A stretch of DNA of 64,000 nucleotides from an uncultured Saccharospirillaceae bacterium (lineage in GTDB: Bacteria > Pseudomonadota > Gammaproteobacteria > Pseudomonadales > Oceanobacteraceae). Location: positions 26,104-90,103 of the forward strand of contig CANMOZ010000017.1 in NCBI GenBank assembly GCA_947499545.1, written 5' to 3'. Below, piece after piece: positions 26,241 through 36,971 of this stretch (position 1 is its first letter; every line of letters starts with the position of its first letter). Under the pieces are notes generated by a model. The model was not told the origin of the DNA. It searched no databases and was given only the letters and a program-made list of their open reading frames with translations. Position numbers and translations under genes: made by a program.

Positions 26241-26777
26241 ATGGAAAGACGGATGGTTGCGGCGCTAGAAGATTGTCCAGCCCGCTTGGTTCCTTCCGGT
26301 ACAAGAATTATGATTCCCGCGGGTTCTTTTGTGACCATTTCTCAAGCTTTGGGTGGGAATTATACCGTACTTATTAATGGCAATATGGCTCGAGTTGATG
26401 GCACTGATGCCGCAGCGCTGGGTTTGGAATCGGAAGAGTTGGTGTTTGATGAGCCTGCTTCGGAAGATGTTGAATTGGATATGGTGTGGGCCGCGTTAAA
26501 AACCATTTATGACCCAGAGATTCCAGTCAATCTAGTGGATTTGGGATTGATTTACCGGGTTGAGCTGAACGTAGCTAAACCTGACCAGGTTGATATTGAT
26601 ATGACGTTGACGGCGCCCGGTTGTGGTATGGGGCCAGTGTTAGTGAGTGATGTGAAATACCGGGTTGGTAAAGTACCTAATGTTCAGGGTGTGAACGTTA
26701 ATCTTGTCTTTGATCCGCCGTGGACTCGGGACAGAATGAGCGAAGAAGCCTTGTTAGAAGCAGGTTTGTTTTTCTAG
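26241..26777 (+). CDS. sufT: SufT, DUF59-family Fe-S maturation protein
   Basis: A 178-residue protein. The N-terminal part is the SufT-specific extension (PARLVPSGTRIMIPAGSFVTISQALGGNYTV in overview) and the C-terminal part a DUF59/MIP18 domain with YDPEIPVNLVDLGLIY and LTAPGCGMGPVL, followed by FDPPWTRDRMSEEA. SufT supports Fe-S protein maturation, particularly when demand is high. Confidence 0.92.
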   Translation: MERRMVAALEDCPARLVPSGTRIMIPAGSFVTISQALGGNYTVLINGNMARVDGTDAAALGLESEELVFDEPASEDVELDMVWAALKTIYDPEIPVNLVDLGLIYRVELNVAKPDQVDIDMTLTAPGCGMGPVLVSDVKYRVGKVPNVQGVNVNLVFDPPWTRDRMSEEALLEAGLFF

Positions 26778-26855
26778 ACCTTTGCTGCTTTGTGTTTGCA
26801 GCTGTTGGGTGTTGATGGCTGCGCATTGAAATGAATTATCCGTTGAGAGTGTTAA

Positions 26856-27290
26856 ATGAGTGAGCCATCACAGCCTTTTGGCGACACCATCACCAGTCAG
26901 GATCTTTTGGAAGATCTTGCCTTTTTTGATACCTGGGAAGAGCGTTACAAATACATCATCGATTTGGGAAAGCAGCTCCCTTCGATGCCTGAAGAGCTCA
27001 AGACGGAAGAACGGTTGGTAAGGGGCTGTCAGAGTCAGGTCTGGCTAGAACCCGTCTTCGATGGGCAGAACTTGCGATTTTGGGTAGACAGCGATGCTTT
27101 TATCGTAAAAGGTCTGCTGGCGGTTGTCATGAGTGCTTACAATCATCAGTCTCCCGGTGCCATCCAATCTTTTGATATTGAGCACTTCTTTGGTCAGATT
27201 GATTTGCTTAAACATTTATCCCCTACGCGTGGAAATGGCTTAAGGGCAGTTGTGAAAAGGATTCAAAGCCTTGCGGATACTTATGCATAG
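26856..27290 (+). CDS. sufE: Sulfur acceptor SufE
   Basis: A 144-residue protein that takes persulfide sulfur from SufS. The acceptor is Cys58 in EERLVRGCQSQVW. It is the last gene of the operon; a separate promoter for ndk follows. Confidence 0.95.
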   Translation: MSEPSQPFGDTITSQDLLEDLAFFDTWEERYKYIIDLGKQLPSMPEELKTEERLVRGCQSQVWLEPVFDGQNLRFWVDSDAFIVKGLLAVVMSAYNHQSPGAIQSFDIEHFFGQIDLLKHLSPTRGNGLRAVVKRIQSLADTYA

Positions 27291-27335
27291 AAGGTGTGAT
27301 AGCCCACTTGCATTTGAGCATCAGGCTGGTTGGGT

Positions 27336-27364
27336 CTGGCAAAAGCCCTAGTTTCGCGTATAAT
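27336..27364 (+). promoter_or_regulatory. Predicted sigma70 promoter of ndk
   Basis: CTGGCA (27336-27341) and a perfect TATAAT (27359-27364) are separated by 17 bp. They lie 37 bp upstream of the ndk start, and the SD TAGGAG follows. Confidence 0.55.
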
Positions 27365-27401
27365 CGGCGGCTTTTGGACCTATAGCTCATAGGAGTTAGA
27401 C

Positions 27402-27827
27402 ATGGCGGTAGAACGCACCCTTTCAATCATTAAGCCTGATGCAGTTGCAAAAAACGTCATCGGTGAAATTTATGCGCGTTTCGAAAAAGCGGGCCTAAAG
27501 ATTGTTGCTTCAAAAATGATTCGTTTAGATGACGATAAAGCTGGTGGTTTTTACGCCGAGCATAAAGAACGTCCTTTCTTCTCTGCGCTAGTTGAGTTCA
27601 TGACTTCTGGTCCTGTGATGGTGCAAGTATTAGAAGGCGAAAATGCAGTGGCTGTGAACCGTGACTTGATGGGAGCAACAAACCCTCAAGAAGCAGCAGA
27701 AGGCACAATTCGCCGTGACTTCGCAGAAAGCATTGATGCAAATGCAGTTCATGGCTCTGACTCAGTCACTTCTGCGGAGCGTGAGGTGAACTACTTCTTT
27801 GCACCTGAAGAAGTTCTTAGCCGCTAA
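27402..27827 (+). CDS. ndk: Nucleoside diphosphate kinase
   Basis: A 141-residue enzyme that balances NTP pools. The active-site His118 lies in NAVHGSDS and the N-terminus [10 protein letters not shown] is typical. The gene order ndk-rlmN-pilW-ispG-hisS is conserved in Pseudomonas-like genomes. Confidence 0.98.
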   Translation: MAVERTLSIIKPDAVAKNVIGEIYARFEKAGLKIVASKMIRLDDDKAGGFYAEHKERPFFSALVEFMTSGPVMVQVLEGENAVAVNRDLMGATNPQEAAEGTIRRDFAESIDANAVHGSDSVTSAEREVNYFFAPEEVLSR

Positions 27828-27839
27828 GCAATGTCAAAG

Positions 27840-27862
27840 AAGAGGGAGCCTGGCTTCCTCTT
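27840..27862 (+). terminator. Attenuator-like hairpin between ndk and rlmN
   Basis: The inverted repeat AAGAGGGAG / CTTCCTCTT (one wobble pair) with a 5-nt loop lies 13 bp after the ndk stop and is followed by a short T-run (TTTGCG). It probably reduces read-through into rlmN. Confidence 0.4.
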
Positions 27863-27888
27863 TGCGAGAATCGTTTTTGGAAAAATCA

Positions 27889-29049
27889 ATGAGTGAAACC
27901 GTTCAAACTGCCTCACCGAGTGTGTCGTCAGAGTTACAGCTAGCGGAAGTTGTGAATTTGCTAGGGCTTTCCCCTAAGAAGATGCGCGCTTTTTTTGAAT
28001 CCATTGGTGAGAAACCTTTTAGAGCTCAGCAAGCTTTACAGTGGATTCATCAGTACGGTGAAAGCGACTTCTCGAAGTGGACTAATATGTCCAAATCCTT
28101 GCGGCTTAAGCTAGCCCAAGTGGCGGCGATTGATTACCCAGAGGTTATTTACCAAGATTTTTCCAAAGACGGTACCCGAAAATGGGTTATGCGTATGAAA
28201 GGCGGGTCCAGTGTTGAAACGGTTTTTATACCGGACGGAGACCGAGGAACCCTGTGCGTATCATCCCAAATTGGCTGTGCTTTAGACTGCAGTTTTTGCT
28301 CTACAGGTAAGCAAGGTTTTAATAGAGATTTATCAGCAGCCGAAATTATAGGTCAGGTTTATATTGCCGCCAAAAGCTTTGACAAGCCTGGTGAAAAGCG
28401 TGAACGTCGAGTGACCAATGTCGTTATGATGGGCATGGGAGAGCCATTACTGAATTTCGAGAACGTTGTTGATTCCATGGAATTGATGATGGACGATTTT
28501 AGTTATGGTCTTTCAAAGCGCCGTGTCACCTTAAGTACCTCTGGAGTGGTACCGGCCCTCTATGATCTTGCCGAAGTGAGTGATGTGTCTCTGGCGATAT
28601 CTTTGCATGCGCCTAATGATGCATTGCGAAATGATTTGGTTCCATTGAATCGCAAGTATCCAATTGCGGAGCTATTGAAAGCTTGTCAGCATTATTTATC
28701 ATCACTGGATGACAGGCGGAAGATCACAATTGAGTATACCTTAATGCAGGGCGTGAATGATCAGCTGTCACATGCAGATGAACTGGCGAAAGTGTTACGA
28801 GACTTGCCTTGCAAAATCAACCTAATTCCTTTCAACCCATTTCCTCATTCAGGGTATGATAGGCCAAGCAATAATCAAGTTCGACGGTTTCAGAATCGAT
28901 TGATTGAGGCTGGGTATACGGTTACGGTTCGAACGACTCGCGGAGAAGATATTGATGCTGCTTGTGGGCAATTAGTGGGGCAAGTGGAGGATCGAACACG
29001 ACGCCAAGCGCGGTATAAAGCGAAGCAAGAGTCTAACGCTACCCAGTAG
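27889..29049 (+). CDS. rlmN: Dual-specificity 23S rRNA/tRNA m2A methyltransferase RlmN
   Basis: A 386-residue radical SAM enzyme that methylates A2503 of 23S rRNA and A37 of tRNAs. The motif C-x3-C-x2-C is CALDCSFC. The start at 27889 (MSETVQTAS) is chosen over an open frame that would overlap ndk. It depends on an Fe-S cluster. Confidence 0.96.
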   Translation: MSETVQTASPSVSSELQLAEVVNLLGLSPKKMRAFFESIGEKPFRAQQALQWIHQYGESDFSKWTNMSKSLRLKLAQVAAIDYPEVIYQDFSKDGTRKWVMRMKGGSSVETVFIPDGDRGTLCVSSQIGCALDCSFCSTGKQGFNRDLSAAEIIGQVYIAAKSFDKPGEKRERRVTNVVMMGMGEPLLNFENVVDSMELMMDDFSYGLSKRRVTLSTSGVVPALYDLAEVSDVSLAISLHAPNDALRNDLVPLNRKYPIAELLKACQHYLSSLDDRRKITIEYTLMQGVNDQLSHADELAKVLRDLPCKINLIPFNPFPHSGYDRPSNNQVRRFQNRLIEAGYTVTVRTTRGEDIDAACGQLVGQVEDRTRRQARYKAKQESNATQ

Positions 29050-29090
29050 TAATGAGATGCCGCTATCAAGATCAGATGAACGGAGGCAAC

Positions 29091-29882
29091 ATGAATAGAT
29101 ATGGTTTACCCCTTGTCGCTGTTTTGCTTAGCAGCATACTTGCGGCTTGTGTAACGACGACTACTGGACCCTTCACTGATAAAATATCAAAAGAAAAAGC
29201 CGTTGTAAGCTATGTCAAGCTTGGGTACGCCTATTTAGAGAATGGACATATTGTTAAAGCAAAGAAACGGGCGGAGCGAGCTCTAGAACTAGACCCTGAA
29301 AATCCGGGGGCACATACGGTCATGGCCCTTATTTGGCTGCAAGAAGGTGAGTTGGAGTTAACGCGAGAGCACTTTGAAGAAGCAATCGACAATGGCCCTA
29401 ACGAGGCAAAGCCGAATCACTACTATGCTGAGTTTCTAATGTCTCAAAACAAGCATGAGCAGGCAATTGAGTATTTGAAGCGAGTTTCTCTGATGTTGGA
29501 GTACCCGGATAGACCAAAGGTGCTTCAAGATTTAGGCGAGTGTTATTATAAAACCGATCAAAAAGAATTAGCGTTAGCCTCTTTTAAAAAGTCTCAGAAA
29601 TTGGATTCCAGTCAAGCAGTGCCGCATTATTACTCAGCTGAACTGTCCTTTGACAAAGGTGAGTATGGATACGCACAGCGCTCTTTTGATGCGCTTAGAA
29701 AATTAATTGCGATGGGGCGTGGGACTCACACGGCTGACAGCGTTTATTTAGGTATTCGGTTAGCTCGTCACTTTAATGACAAAAAAACAGAAAAAGCTTA
29801 TGTTAAATTGTTGTATCGGAACTATCGTGATACACCTCAATTCCAAGCCTTTATGAACACATATCAACCTTTTTTAAGGTAG
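29091..29882 (+). CDS. pilW: Type IV pilus biogenesis/stability lipoprotein PilW (PilF)
   Basis: A 263-residue protein. ATG 29091 has GGAGG upstream; the signal ends in a lipobox (SSILAAC), and TPR repeats fill the rest (AYLENGHIVKAKKRAERALELDPENPGA pattern, then further units). It pilots PilQ secretin assembly at the outer membrane. The next gene is ispG; rodZ, usually found between them in Pseudomonas, is absent. Confidence 0.92.
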   Translation: MNRYGLPLVAVLLSSILAACVTTTTGPFTDKISKEKAVVSYVKLGYAYLENGHIVKAKKRAERALELDPENPGAHTVMALIWLQEGELELTREHFEEAIDNGPNEAKPNHYYAEFLMSQNKHEQAIEYLKRVSLMLEYPDRPKVLQDLGECYYKTDQKELALASFKKSQKLDSSQAVPHYYSAELSFDKGEYGYAQRSFDALRKLIAMGRGTHTADSVYLGIRLARHFNDKKTEKAYVKLLYRNYRDTPQFQAFMNTYQPFLR

Positions 29883-29910
29883 CATTTTAATAGGGTGGTA
29901 AAGCGAAAGC

Positions 29911-31035
29911 ATGAGCATCAAAGCAGAAGATTACATAACTCGGAGGCCTTCGCGAAAAATTTGGGTAGGCTCTGTGCCGGTTGGGGGGGATGCCCCTATT
30001 GCTGTTCAGAGTATGACAAATACGAACACTCTGGACGTTGATGAAACGGTAAAGCAAGTTCAAGCTTTGGCAGATGCTGGAGCTGATATTGTTAGAGTGT
30101 CTGTTCCCTCGATGGATGCAGCTGAATCTTTTGGGCAAATAAAAAGCCGAGTTGATGTTCCACTTGTAGCGGATATTCATTTTGATTATAAAATCGCTTT
30201 GCGAGTGGCTGAGTTGGGAGTTGATTGTTTACGCATAAACCCTGGTAATATAGGCCGTGAAGATAGAATAAAGGCTGTTGTCGATGCCGCTCGTTTTCAC
30301 AATATTCCTATTAGAATTGGCGTAAATGCGGGTTCCCTCGAAAAAGATTTACAGAAAAAATATGGTGAACCTACGCCCGATGCCTTGGTTGAGAGTGCAA
30401 TGAGGCATGTTGAAATTCTTGATCGTTTAAACTTCCCTAATTTTAAATTAAGCCTAAAAGCTTCTGATGTTTTTATGGCGGTGGCAGCGTACAGAAAAAT
30501 CGCTAATCTCATTGATCAGCCTTTGCACTTGGGGATTACCGAAGCGGGTGGCTTTAGGTCGGGAACCGTTAAAAGCGCAGTCGGCTTGGGCATGCTATTG
30601 ATGGATGGCATTGGTGACACATTGAGGGTATCGCTAGCAGCGGACCCAGTTGAAGAAGTAAAAGTCGGGTACGACATACTGAAGAGCTTAAAGTTAAGAA
30701 GTAAGGGGATTAACTTTATCGCTTGCCCAAGTTGTTCAAGGCAAAACTTCGATGTTATCAAAACGATGAATGAGCTTGAGACCCGACTAGAAGATATCAG
30801 TACGCCAATGGATGTTGCGGTTATTGGCTGTGTCGTTAATGGGCCGGGTGAAGCAAAAGAAGTGGATGTTGGCTTAACCGGTGGTACACCTAATAATCTG
30901 GTTTACATTGACGGTAAACCCGTTTCTAAGCTTCAAAACACGAATTTAGTTGATGAATTAGAAGCGACCATTCGTGCTCAAGCCCTTCGTAAGCAGCAAG
31001 CAGAAGCAAACCTTATAGCAAAAGTTGAAGCCTAA
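29911..31035 (+). CDS. ispG: 4-hydroxy-3-methylbut-2-en-1-yl diphosphate synthase IspG
   Basis: A 374-residue 4Fe-4S enzyme of the MEP isoprenoid pathway. The cluster cysteines are in [11 protein letters not shown] and [17 protein letters not shown]. It starts 28 bp after pilW. Confidence 0.97.
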   Translation: MSIKAEDYITRRPSRKIWVGSVPVGGDAPIAVQSMTNTNTLDVDETVKQVQALADAGADIVRVSVPSMDAAESFGQIKSRVDVPLVADIHFDYKIALRVAELGVDCLRINPGNIGREDRIKAVVDAARFHNIPIRIGVNAGSLEKDLQKKYGEPTPDALVESAMRHVEILDRLNFPNFKLSLKASDVFMAVAAYRKIANLIDQPLHLGITEAGGFRSGTVKSAVGLGMLLMDGIGDTLRVSLAADPVEEVKVGYDILKSLKLRSKGINFIACPSCSRQNFDVIKTMNELETRLEDISTPMDVAVIGCVVNGPGEAKEVDVGLTGGTPNNLVYIDGKPVSKLQNTNLVDELEATIRAQALRKQQAEANLIAKVEA

Positions 31036-31059
31036 TGATTTGTGCCTAATCAGAATTTG

Positions 31060-31105
31060 GATTGAACAAGTGAGTAGAGCTTAATGCTTAGCGAATTGTT
31101 CAATC
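31060..31105 (+). terminator. Long-loop hairpin between ispG and hisS
   Basis: A perfect 10-bp stem (GATTGAACAA / TTGTTCAATC) with a 26-nt loop lies 25 bp after the ispG stop. Function is uncertain: terminator or 5' leader structure of hisS. Confidence 0.35.
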
Positions 31106-31185
31106 ACTTATTGAGTTAGGATGCAGACGAACTTTGGGCGTAAGCGTTTTCAACGTAAGCCTTTCGATAATAGCGAGACTAAGAC

Positions 31186-32472
31186 GTGGCCAGTTCTCAA
31201 ATTAAAGCACTCCGTGGAATGAAAGATGTATTGCCTTCGGAATCTCATCGCTGGCATTACCTTGAAAGTAAGGTTCGTGAAACCTTAAACGCTTATAGTT
31301 TCGACGAGATTAGAACACCTATTATGGAGAGCACGCACTTATTTGCTCGATCCATTGGGGAAGTGACAGATATTGTTGAAAAAGAAATGTATACCTTTAG
31401 TGATCGCAACGACGAAAGCATTACGTTGCGCCCGGAAGGAACTGCGGGCGTTGTTCGAGCGGTTGAAGAAAACGGTTTGACAGCTAATGGTCAACAGCAA
31501 AAGCTTTGGTATACAGGACCAATGTTTCGATATGAGCGCCCTCAAAAAGGCCGTTACCGACAGTTCCACCAAATAGGTGTGGAAGTGTTTGGTGTGCAGA
31601 CAGCCGATGCTGATGCAGAACTGCTGATTATGCTGGCTAGGCTGTGGTCAGCGTTAGGCCTGCAAAATGCCGTAACGCTGCAAATAAACAGTATTGGAAC
31701 TTTAGAAGCGAGGAATGCTTATAAAGCTGCGCTCGTCACATATTTAGAATCACACTTGGAAAGCTTGGATGAAGATAGCCAGAAACGTTTACAAACGAAC
31801 CCGCTAAGGATTCTGGATTCCAAAAGCTCAGAAACACAGGCTGTCTTGGTTGATGCTCCCAAGATGAATGACTATCTGGATCAAGAGTCAAAGGCCCATT
31901 TTGAGACCCTGAAACAGTATCTTGATAAAGCAGGTGTTGCCTACGAAGTTAATCCTTTGTTGGTTAGAGGACTGGATTATTACAGTAGAACTGTTTTTGA
32001 GTGGGTCACCGATCAGCTAGGTGCTCAGGGCACGGTTTGTGGTGGCGGGCGTTACGATGGGCTGGTCGAACAGATGGGGGGCAAGCCTACCCCCGCGGTT
32101 GGTTTTGCCATGGGTAATGAGCGCCTATTGCTATTACTAGAAACGCTAAACCTCTTTCCAGAGGAAATCGATACCACTCCTGACGTTTTCATCGCTTTGA
32201 TGGGCGAATCTGCTCAAGCGGAAGGCATTCAATTGGCTGAAGAGGTGAGACGTGGTAATGCTGATTGGCGAATACACATGCACCTGGGCGGTGGTAGCTT
32301 TAAAAGCCAAATGAAAAAAGCCGATAAGTCTGGAGCTTCGTTGCTACTGATATTGGGTGAAAATGAACTGCTCGAAGGAAAAGTGGTCCTTAAATATCTT
32401 CGGGAAGATAAACCTCAACTGTCATTGGATCGCTCTGAATTGGTTCAGCACCTCCATTCCTTGATTGTGTGA
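31186..32472 (+). CDS. hisS: Histidyl-tRNA synthetase
   Basis: A 428-residue class II aminoacyl-tRNA synthetase, starting at GTG 31186 ([17 protein letters not shown]). Motif 2 is [18 protein letters not shown], the histidine motifs LVRGLDYY and [14 protein letters not shown] are present, and the C-terminal anticodon domain follows. Confidence 0.98.
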   Translation: MASSQIKALRGMKDVLPSESHRWHYLESKVRETLNAYSFDEIRTPIMESTHLFARSIGEVTDIVEKEMYTFSDRNDESITLRPEGTAGVVRAVEENGLTANGQQQKLWYTGPMFRYERPQKGRYRQFHQIGVEVFGVQTADADAELLIMLARLWSALGLQNAVTLQINSIGTLEARNAYKAALVTYLESHLESLDEDSQKRLQTNPLRILDSKSSETQAVLVDAPKMNDYLDQESKAHFETLKQYLDKAGVAYEVNPLLVRGLDYYSRTVFEWVTDQLGAQGTVCGGGRYDGLVEQMGGKPTPAVGFAMGNERLLLLLETLNLFPEEIDTTPDVFIALMGESAQAEGIQLAEEVRRGNADWRIHMHLGGGSFKSQMKKADKSGASLLLILGENELLEGKVVLKYLREDKPQLSLDRSELVQHLHSLIV

Positions 32473-32487
32473 GATGGCTCCTGTGCC

Positions 32488-32508
32488 AGCCCCTATTGTT
32501 TAGGGGCT
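32488..32508 (+). terminator. Hairpin between hisS and yfgM
   Basis: A perfect 8-bp stem (AGCCCCTA / TAGGGGCT) with loop TTGTT lies 15 bp after the hisS stop. A short TCTCG follows instead of a U-tract. Confidence 0.45.
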
Positions 32509-32602
32509 TCTCGTAGCAAGAAAAAATAGGTAGAGTGCGGCCCTAGGTTTCGTAAATGAATGATGGCTATAGGTTAGATGCCAGCGGTAAAAGGAAAAAA
32601 GA

Positions 32603-33352
32603 ATGAGTGATTTGCGTACAGATGAAGAGCAGGTTGAAGCCCTCAAGCGTTGGTGGGAAGAAAACGGTAAACAGCTGAGTATAGCGGTTGTATTGTCATT
32701 AGCGGGTTGGTTTGGCTGGAATACATACCAGGATAAGCAGCAAGTTACCGGTGAGCAGGCCCAGTTAAAATACCAAGAATTACTGAATTTAAGGCAAGCA
32801 GGTGAAAGCTCAGAAGAGTCACTGGCTAAAGCACAATTAAGCGCGACTGAAATCAAGAAGAACTATCCAGGTACACCCTATGCTGTTTTTGCGGCACTTT
32901 TTTTAGCAAAAGATGCTGTTGAAGATGATCAGCTTGATCAAGCAGTTGAAGAGCTGAAATGGGCCAAGAACGCGGCTAAAAACTCAGCTCTAAAAAGCCT
33001 TATTGATACACGTATGGCTCGAGTGCTTGGTTCTCAAGGAAAACTTGATGAGGCATTAGCCCTTGTTTCAAAAGCGCCTGAGAATGCTTATAAGCGTCTT
33101 TTTCTGGAAATACGAGGTGACTTGTTGACTCAAAAAGGTGATCTGGCTGCCGCAAAAGCGGCATATGATGCTGCGCTTTTAGACCTTAATCAGTCGCCTT
33201 CCCCTTATCTGGAAATGAAAGCAGCTGATTTAACCGGTGTTGTCGCAGAGTCGTCTGGCTCATCAGAGGGTTCTGACCCTGTGAGCGTTGAAGAGAAGCC
33301 GGTCAATGAGTCTGCAGACAAAAGTAGTGCAGTGGGTGAAAGTAATGGTTAA
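32603..33352 (+). CDS. yfgM: YfgM-like periplasmic TPR protein, inner-membrane anchored
   Basis: A 249-residue protein: short cytosolic N-terminus, one membrane helix about 26-42 (QLSIAVVLSLAGWFGWNTY) and a periplasmic TPR-like domain. The family binds the SecYEG translocon with PpiD. It ends with a Ser-rich tail. The stop overlaps bamB by 8 bp. Confidence 0.88.
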   Translation: MSDLRTDEEQVEALKRWWEENGKQLSIAVVLSLAGWFGWNTYQDKQQVTGEQAQLKYQELLNLRQAGESSEESLAKAQLSATEIKKNYPGTPYAVFAALFLAKDAVEDDQLDQAVEELKWAKNAAKNSALKSLIDTRMARVLGSQGKLDEALALVSKAPENAYKRLFLEIRGDLLTQKGDLAAAKAAYDAALLDLNQSPSPYLEMKAADLTGVVAESSGSSEGSDPVSVEEKPVNESADKSSAVGESNG

Positions 33353-34583
33353 GCGCTGGGTGCTGTACGGTACTATTGCACTGATCACAGCTTGCAGTAG
33401 TCAACCAGAAAAAGAAACTTTAGATAAACAAAAAGCTAATCCTGAACCAAGCGAGCTCGTGGATATTGATTCTTCGGTTAAGTTGGATACGCTTTGGCGT
33501 GACCGAGTTGGTAAGGGGTCTGGATCTGATTATTTAAGACTGACGCCAAAGGCCGTTGGGAGCTATTTATTTGTGGCCTCTTATGATGGACTGCTGCAAA
33601 GACGAGACCTCTCAACAGGCGATAAAGCGTGGGAGCAAGATCTTGACGTTGAAATAACCGGTGCACCTGGCTTTTCTGATGGGCACTTGCTAATAGGAAC
33701 TGGAACCGGTGAATTAGTAAAGGTCAAAGCGACGGATGGTTCTGTTGCTTGGAAAGTTCGAGTATCTTCGGAAGTATTATCAGAGCCTGTCAGTGATGGC
33801 GACACGATCATTGTACAAACGGTAGATGGTAAGGTGTCGGGGCATCGATTTGAAGATGGAGCGCGTATCTGGATATACGATTCGAATCTTCCTGTACTAT
33901 CGATTCGAGGTACCTCAAAGCCTCTTATGCGAGGACCCTCTGTCTTGCTTGCGTTTGCCAATGGGAAAATTGTTTCTCTAAGCACTAAAACAGGCGCCAC
34001 TCAGTGGGAGCAGCGTATAGGAATCCCCGCTGGCCGTTCGGAGTTGGAACGCCTTGTCGATATTGATGGGCAGTTACTAGAAAGAGGGCCTTATGTATTT
34101 GCCTTGGGTTACAACGGGCGTTTTGCTGCATTAGACCCGAGGAATGGCAGGGTTTTATGGGATGTGGAAGCTTCTGGGTACGCTGGCCCTACAGCAGGTC
34201 TGGGGAATTTCTACATTGTTAATGATAAAAGTGAAGTGATGGCTTATGACGAGAGGACCGTAGCCAAGGTTTGGTCTCAAAAGAGCCTTGCTGGCCGATA
34301 CCTATCCGCACCTGCTTTGATAGGGAGTTACATGGCTGTAGGAGACTATGATGGGTACATCCATTTACTGTCTCAAAGCGATGGCAGCTTGGTTGGTCGG
34401 GCCAGGGTGAAGCGTGATTTTAGAGAAGGTATGCAAGCAAATACTTTCGATTATCGTTACCCTTCGGTTCAATATCGTCGAGACGATGCCATAACGGCAG
34501 ATATTATATCCGCTGAAAACCACGTCATCGCCTTCAATAAGGAAGGTGAAATTGCTGTTTTTCGCTTGTCAGAAGAAGAATGA
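33345..34583 (+). CDS. bamB: Outer-membrane assembly lipoprotein BamB
   Basis: A 412-residue lipoprotein of the BAM complex. ATG 33345 overlaps the end of yfgM; the signal ends in a lipobox ALITAC (Cys17). The mature part is an eight-bladed PQQ-like propeller with blade motifs such as GDKAWEQDLD, GSVAWKVRVSSEVLSEPVSDGD and GRVLWDVEASGYAGP. Confidence 0.95.
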   Translation: MVKRWVLYGTIALITACSSQPEKETLDKQKANPEPSELVDIDSSVKLDTLWRDRVGKGSGSDYLRLTPKAVGSYLFVASYDGLLQRRDLSTGDKAWEQDLDVEITGAPGFSDGHLLIGTGTGELVKVKATDGSVAWKVRVSSEVLSEPVSDGDTIIVQTVDGKVSGHRFEDGARIWIYDSNLPVLSIRGTSKPLMRGPSVLLAFANGKIVSLSTKTGATQWEQRIGIPAGRSELERLVDIDGQLLERGPYVFALGYNGRFAALDPRNGRVLWDVEASGYAGPTAGLGNFYIVNDKSEVMAYDERTVAKVWSQKSLAGRYLSAPALIGSYMAVGDYDGYIHLLSQSDGSLVGRARVKRDFREGMQANTFDYRYPSVQYRRDDAITADIISAENHVIAFNKEGEIAVFRLSEEE

Positions 34584-34601
34584 TCAGGTTTAATGGCGCC
34601 C

Positions 34602-34626
34602 GCTGGCATGAAATATCCATGCCAGC
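34602..34626 (+). terminator. Hairpin between bamB and der
   Basis: A perfect 9-bp stem (GCTGGCATG / CATGCCAGC) with a 7-nt loop lies 18 bp after the bamB stop. No U-tract follows. Confidence 0.45.
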
Positions 34627-34711
34627 TAGGATTTAAAATCACGGATAGAACCGGTTGAACAGTACCTCAGCAACCGACTGTTTCATATAGCTGTAAACTC
34701 TTAGGCAATTC

Positions 34712-36199
34712 ATGGTCCCTGTAATCGCTCTAGTTGGCCGCCCAAATGTGGGCAAATCTACGTTGTTTAATCGGCTTACTAAGAGTAGAGATGCCCTCGT
34801 AGCTGACCAGCCAGGCCTCACCCGAGATCGCAAATATGGCTCAGGTAAGGTTGGCTCATACCCCTATGTGCTTGTTGATACTGGCGGTATCAGCGGAATG
34901 GAAGAAGGGATTGATGAGTCTATGGCCCGGCAATCCTTCCAGGCAATGGAAGAGGCCGATATCATCTTGTTTGTAGCGGATGCTCAAGCAGGTATCACGG
35001 CCGCTGATCGAATGATTGCCGATCACTTAAGGCGCACCGATAAACAGGTTCATCTCGTCGTAAACAAAATTGATGGTCACCACCAGGAAGTTATTACGGC
35101 AGAGTTTCACGAGCTCGCCTTGGGTGACCCGCTGGCAATTGCTGCTGCTCATAACAGAGGAGTAACAGCGCTGATTGAGTGGGTGCTGGAACCCTATATA
35201 GAGGCCGCTGAAGCAGAAAAAGATTCAGTAGAGGGTGAAGACGAGCCTGCATCCGAAGCGCTATTGGGATTAGAATCTAAGGGAATCAAAATATCCGTAG
35301 TTGGCCGCCCAAATGTGGGTAAGTCAACACTGGTCAACCGCATGCTCGGAGAAGATCGGGTTGTGGTCTTTGATCATGCAGGTACGACTCGTGACAGCAT
35401 ATACATCCCTTATGAGCGTGAGGGTGAAGCCTATACGCTCATCGACACAGCTGGCGTCAGAAGGCGCAGAAGTGTCTCTGAAACAGCAGAAAAGTTTTCC
35501 GTCATTAAGGCGCTCCAAGCCATTCAAGACAGCCATGTTTGCGTATGTGTGCTAGATGCGCGAGTAGGGGTTGTTGAGCAAGATTTAACGATGCTGAGTT
35601 TTGTACTGAACTCGGGGCGAGCCTTGGTTTTGGCCATCAATAAATGGGATGGCATGACGCAAGACGAAAAAGATAAAGTTAAAATGGATATTCAGCGAAA
35701 ACTCGAATTTGTCGGATTCGCTGATCTGCACTTTATCTCTGCTAAACATGGCACTAATGTGGGTCACCTCTACACTTCTGTAAAGGATGCCTACCGCTCC
35801 GCGACAACGAAGCATTCTACCAATCAATTAACCCGTATTCTCGAAGATGCTGTGATGGACCATCAGCCGCCGTTGGTTAACAGTCGCAGAATTAAGCTGC
35901 GTTATGCGCATCAAGGAGGAATGAACCCTCCAGTGATTGTTGTTCATGGCAACCAGACAGATAAACTCCCAGAATCCTACAAGCGTTATTTAGCAAATAC
36001 CTTTAGAAAAGTATTAAATATATCCGGTACGCCCATTCGGTTTGAATTTAAAACTGGTGAAAACCCTTATGCTAATAAAAAATCAAGCGGCCCAAGAAAT
36101 CAAAAAGTAAAGGACCAGTTAGCTAAACGTCGGCGTATCAATGAAGCAAAAGTTGACAAACGAAAAGCTAAACGCCAGAAGAAAAACAAGCGGGTGTGA
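34712..36199 (+). CDS. der: Ribosome-associated GTPase Der (EngA)
   Basis: A 495-residue protein with two tandem G domains, each with a P-loop (GRPNVGKST), the second from about residue 200, and a C-terminal KH-like domain and basic tail ([20 protein letters not shown]). It acts in 50S assembly. Confidence 0.97.
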   Translation: MVPVIALVGRPNVGKSTLFNRLTKSRDALVADQPGLTRDRKYGSGKVGSYPYVLVDTGGISGMEEGIDESMARQSFQAMEEADIILFVADAQAGITAADRMIADHLRRTDKQVHLVVNKIDGHHQEVITAEFHELALGDPLAIAAAHNRGVTALIEWVLEPYIEAAEAEKDSVEGEDEPASEALLGLESKGIKISVVGRPNVGKSTLVNRMLGEDRVVVFDHAGTTRDSIYIPYEREGEAYTLIDTAGVRRRRSVSETAEKFSVIKALQAIQDSHVCVCVLDARVGVVEQDLTMLSFVLNSGRALVLAINKWDGMTQDEKDKVKMDIQRKLEFVGFADLHFISAKHGTNVGHLYTSVKDAYRSATTKHSTNQLTRILEDAVMDHQPPLVNSRRIKLRYAHQGGMNPPVIVVHGNQTDKLPESYKRYLANTFRKVLNISGTPIRFEFKTGENPYANKKSSGPRNQKVKDQLAKRRRINEAKVDKRKAKRQKKNKRV

Positions 36200-36222
36200 A
36201 TTCGCTAGTTCTGGTGAAAAGT

Positions 36223-36249
36223 GGCTTTAATACCCACCGTGTTAAAGCC
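36223..36249 (+). terminator. Hairpin between der and cvpA
   Basis: A perfect 8-bp stem (GGCTTTAA / TTAAAGCC) with an 11-nt loop lies 23 bp after the der stop. Confidence 0.45.
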
Positions 36250-36282
36250 GTCCATTGACTGGATTTAGGAGAGCCTTTTGGC

Positions 36283-36966
36283 ATGACAGGGGCATTGACA
36301 GTTGTCGATACGGTTTTGGTTGGGATTATCCTAATCTCAGCGATTATTAGTCTTGTTCGAGGTTTCTTAAAAGAAGCTTTATCGCTAATTACTTGGATAG
36401 CAGCTTTTTTTATCGCCAAAACCTTTAGCACTCCCTTTTCTCAGATACTAGAGCCGGTCTTTGAAGCGGAAAAAATGCGTTATGGGTTTTCATTTGGGAT
36501 TTTGTTTGCCTTAACCCTCTTAGTTGGCGGGGTTATCAATTTTCTGATTTCAAAAATTGTCAGCGTCACTGGTTTAGGGGTTGCGGATAGAATTTTAGGG
36601 ACCGTGTTTGGTTTTGCTAGAGGCGTCATATTAATAACCGTAGCGGTCTTCATCTTAAGAGGTACCCCGGTAGCCAATCAAGATGGGTGGCAGCAATCAC
36701 AATTACTGCCTCACATAGAGTTGCTTGCCGACTGGTCAGAAGAGCACTTGCCAGAGCTTTCCGATAGCCTCGATATACAGCAATCGCTCGATAAATTATC
36801 AGAACTTGAAAGTATGCGATCGGCTGGCGGTTCAATGTCTGAGGTGGATTCCGATAAGTTACGCGAATTAAAAGCCTCAAAGGATTCGTTAAGCCCTGAG
36901 CAGCTTGAGCAACTAAAGAAGCTCCGGCAGCAATACTTGGATGAGCAAACACCTCACGAGGAATAG
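36283..36966 (+). CDS. cvpA: Membrane protein CvpA
   Basis: A 227-residue protein with four hydrophobic segments in the first 125 residues, including the CvpA text [21 protein letters not shown]. The C-terminal part is a charged coiled-coil tail. It is linked to purF (5-bp gap), as in E. coli. Confidence 0.92.
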   Translation: MTGALTVVDTVLVGIILISAIISLVRGFLKEALSLITWIAAFFIAKTFSTPFSQILEPVFEAEKMRYGFSFGILFALTLLVGGVINFLISKIVSVTGLGVADRILGTVFGFARGVILITVAVFILRGTPVANQDGWQQSQLLPHIELLADWSEEHLPELSDSLDIQQSLDKLSELESMRSAGGSMSEVDSDKLRELKASKDSLSPEQLEQLKKLRQQYLDEQTPHEE

Positions 36967-36971
36967 CAATC

